NCBI GenBank assembly: GCA_944386135.1
Contig: CALWZW010000004.1
Span: forward strand, 1 to 64,000
Origin: an uncultured Clostridia bacterium
GTDB taxonomy: Bacteria > Bacillota > Clostridia > TANB77 > CAG-508
Direction of reading: 5' to 3'
Length of the DNA: 64,000 nucleotides
In this document: positions 61,450-64,000 of the stretch, piece by piece
Position numbering within the stretch: the first letter of the stretch is position 1
Layout of the letters: the number at the start of each line of letters is the position of its first letter
Translations under genes and position numbers: made by a program
The notes under the pieces: model-generated
What the model saw: the letters and a program-made list of their open reading frames with translations, nothing else
Told to the model about the DNA's origin: nothing
Database searches by the model: none

Positions 61450-63697
61450 TTACTCTAGCTTTAGTGTAACAATACTTCCTTGTTCTACTGTTGTACCCTC
61501 TGCTATGTTTTGACTAACAACTTTTCCGCTTCCTGAATACATAATATTTAAGTTCTTATCTGCTAATTCTGATTTTGCTTCTGATAAACTTTTTCCAATT
61601 AAATTTGGAACTGTAACAGAAGTTCTTACATCATTTTCCTCTGTATATAATACAATTGTTGCTCCTTCAGTAACACTTGTATTTTTAGCTGGTACTTGTT
61701 CTGTTACAAGAACTGAATTGCTTTTATCTGTATCTTCACTTATTACATTATATCCTAAATACTCTAATGTCTTTTTTGCCTCTGTTAATGTTTTATTTGT
61801 AACATCTGGAACAGTTGTTGTTTTGGCTGTTGTAGTAGCCGCTCCTGTAGTATCTGAGTTATTTGAAGCAATTCCCAAATATGGTAATATTTCTGAAAGC
61901 ATATTTGACACTATTGGTGCTGCAATCTTACTTCCGTAAGGATTTTCTGTAGCAGGATTATATATTGCAACTAATACTACAACTTCTGGGCTTTCAACCG
62001 GTGCAATCGAAACAAATGAAACAGTATATCCTTCCTCTGGAGTACTTGGTGAAGGTTCAGATGTTCCTGTTTTTCCTCCTATTGAATAGCCTTCTACCGC
62101 ACCAAATCTTCCTCCTCCATCTGTCACAACATATTCCATCATTTCTCTTATTTCTTGTGCAGTTGTCTCTGATATTACCTTTCTTACTTCGTTTGTGCTT
62201 ATCTCTGAGCTTGTTCCAGTATCTGTATTAACGACTTCTTTTACTATTCTAGGTTGCATTAACTTACCATCATTTGCAATTGCAGATACTGCTGTAATTA
62301 ATTGAAGTGGAGTTATCTCAAATCTTTGTCCAAATGAAATTGTTGCAAGTTCTACTGGTCCAACATCTTCAAGTTTATGGAATGTACTTCCACTTTCTCC
62401 AGTAATCGCAATTCCTGTTTTTTCAAATAAACCAAATGCACTAAAATATTTATATAAAGTGCTTGCACCTATTCTTTGTCCCAATTGTATAAATGCGCTG
62501 TTACATGAGTTTCCAAGTGCTTGTCTTAGAGTTTGATGTCCATGTACTGCTGAATTGGCACATCTAATTCTTCTATCTGCAACTTCTGTATATCCGCATA
62601 CAATTAAAATCATTTGCTACATCAGTATCAGTTATATCTTCTTCTAAAGCTGCTGCTGCAACAATAAGTTTAAAAGTTGAGCCTGGTTCATATGTTTTTG
62701 AAAAATTTCTATCAGACCACATTTCATACATTGCATCTCTTTTTTCTTCTGTTGAAAGTGCATTGTACTCTTCTTCACTCATAGTTGTTATTGTATATGG
62801 GTCATTTAAATCATAAGTTGGATATGTAGCCATTGCCAAAATATCGCCAGTATCTGGATCCATAACTATTGCGCTACCTGCATCAGCTTCATTTTCTTCT
62901 ACACCTTGCTTCAAATATTTCTCTACTGTTGTCTGTATATTTACATCAATTGTAAGATAAAGGTCACTACCATTTTCTACTTCTACATATTGTTGTGCAT
63001 TACCTGATATTTCATTACCACTTACATCTTTTGTTGTTACTATTTTTCCAGATGTTCCTTGTAGTGTTGAATCCCATTTACTTTCTATACCATATAAGCC
63101 TTGAGAATCTGTTCCTGTAAATCCTATTACATGTGCTGCTAAACTGCCATAAGGGTAATACCTTTTATTATCAGCATCAATGTTAATTCCTGTAGTTATT
63201 TCATTTTCCTTCATCCAAGTTTCTAGCTTATCTACATATTCTTGTTCTACTTTTTTAATAATTGTTTCGACTGAATTAGTACTTTGAACTTGAGCAAGTA
63301 CAGTTTCATAATCAAGTGAAAATATTTCTGAAAGTCCTTTCGCAACTTTTTCTTGAAGTGCCAATGTTTCTCCTGGTTTATCTTTGATTATAAATTTTGC
63401 CGGATTAATTGTTATAGTATCTACTTCGGCACTTATTGCTAAGGCTTTTCCTGTTGAATCATATATTGTACCTCTCTTAGGACTTATAATCTTATTTAAT
63501 GTCTGTTGTCTTGATGCAAGCTCTTTTAGTTCTGAACCATCTACAAATTGAATCCACATAAGTCTTACTATCAAAAACGAAAAAAGCACAAGAATAATAA
63601 TCATAGCAGCTACTAGCCTCTTAGCTGAAACTGCTTTGTCTCCAATTTTATATATTTTTTTATTCCTTTGTTTCTTCTTTTCCACTGTTTTCACCAA
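61450..63697 (-). CDS. class B penicillin-binding protein with two PASTA domains, one CGG +1 site
   Basis: A 748-residue paralogue of the protein at 58702. It has a basic N-terminus, a membrane helix (MIIILVLFSFLIVRLMWI), SPKRGTIYDSTGKALA and the motifs STFK in EPGSTFKLIVAA, SCN in GNSCNSAF and KTGT in SIGGKTGTSEP. Two PASTA domains end it (VPDVTNKTLTEAKKTLEYL and VPNLIGKSLSEAKSEL). The break at 62594-62596 reads ATG-C-GGA-TAT, giving NDFNCMGYTEVADRRIRC, about 33 residues before the SCN motif. The transpeptidase centre is therefore split over the two frames. Confidence 0.93.
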
Positions 63698-63796
63698 AAA
63701 TATTGTATATTAAACGAAAAAAAAAATCAAGATTTATACTTAAAAAGTTACCGTTTGGACATATAATTGAAAAAGAAAATTGCAAATATTGTATAA

Positions 63797-63839
63797 AGCT
63801 AGGTAAAACATAATTAAAAATTTATGTTTTACCTAGCTT
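63797..63839 (-). terminator. terminator before the penicillin-binding protein gene
   Basis: A perfect 18-bp stem AAGCTAGGTAAAACATAA and its complement with a short loop lies 9 bases past the stop of the SpoIIE-like gene. Confidence 0.9.
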
Positions 63840-63848
63840 CTTCTATTT

Positions 63849-64000
63849 TTAATTTTTCTTAACTTTTACAACAATAACTGTCATATCATCTTTTGGATTA
63901 CCAAAGTTATTATCAATTGACTCCTCTAATATAATATTTGCTATTTTTTGTACATTATCAGTCTCAATTTCTTCTAAGACATTCTTTATCCATAGTTCTT
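63849..64000 (-). CDS. SpoIIE-like PP2C phosphatase, C-terminal fragment
   Basis: Only the last 50 residues are inside the window; the gene continues past base 64000. The end KDDMTVIVVKVKKN with NPKDDM matches the last metal-binding segment of SpoIIE-type PP2C phosphatases. SpoIIE activates SigF in the forespore, and its place next to spore and wall genes fits. An RsbU-type phosphatase would look the same here. Confidence 0.65.
   Translation of the reverse strand, partial: ELWIKNVLEEIETDNVQKIANIILEESIDNNFGNPKDDMTVIVVKVKKN

Overview
The window is AT-rich, densely coded DNA, mostly on the minus strand, from an endospore-forming anaerobic member of the Clostridia. The evidence is a cotJABC spore-coat operon, a SpoIIE-type phosphatase fragment, a SpoVD-like penicillin-binding protein, rubrerythrin and rubredoxin, and MurE with the meso-diaminopimelate DNPR motif alongside dapA. 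I found no rRNA, tRNA, CRISPR array, insertion sequence or prophage.

Layout. 0.1-6.2 kb: an AAA/DUF4143 ATPase, a DUF3006-like protein, a secreted nuclease, TspO, RlmD-type methyltransferase and two tiny Cys-rich proteins. 6.2-17.2 kb: dnaE and a glycolytic operon gap-pgk-tpiA-gpmI-(YezG-like)-eno. 17.3-28.5 kb: mtaB, mreB, a PLP enzyme, gpsA-plsY-der, comEB, rubredoxin and rubrerythrin. 28.6-34 kb: cdd, cotJABC, a C1q-like spore-surface candidate, rpmF, pyk, dapA. 34-38.8 kb: a two-component system with an ABC exporter of the antimicrobial-peptide type. 38.9-48.1 kb: a complete type IV pilus operon (pilMN fusion, pilO-like, pilin, pilD, minor pilins, pilB, pilT, pilC). 48.4-63.7 kb: topA, yfhO, the division and wall cluster (murE-mraY-ftsW-murG), two PASTA penicillin-binding proteins and a Sua5-type tRNA-modification enzyme. 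The right edge cuts a SpoIIE-like gene.

The central observation is a translational anomaly. Seventeen genes, most of them essential (dnaE, der, topA, ftsW, mraY, murG, gpmI and others), look frameshifted. All 25 breaks have the same form: one extra C directly before a glycine codon, giving an in-frame CGG followed by A (23 times) or T (twice). Reading CGGA or CGGT as one four-base glycine codon, or skipping the C, restores the family consensus every time, including glycines in the Der P-loop and the ABC EPTGNLD motif. Elsewhere I find no in-frame CGG used as arginine, although the trinucleotide CGG is common in the other two codon phases. I also find no frameshift of any other kind. Three genes (the nuclease, mtaB and ftsW) carry sites that do not show as split ORFs and give wrong ends in a conventional annotation. 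The best reading is a natural, efficient +1 or quadruplet decoding of CGGN as Gly, with CGG lost as an arginine codon. A sequencing artefact is the main rival, and the strict codon phase argues against it. Most very highly expressed genes (eno, gap, pgk, tpiA, pyk, rubrerythrin, rpmF) have no site.

Other structure includes several 120-190 bp imperfect palindromes between genes, clear vegetative promoters and many intrinsic terminators.
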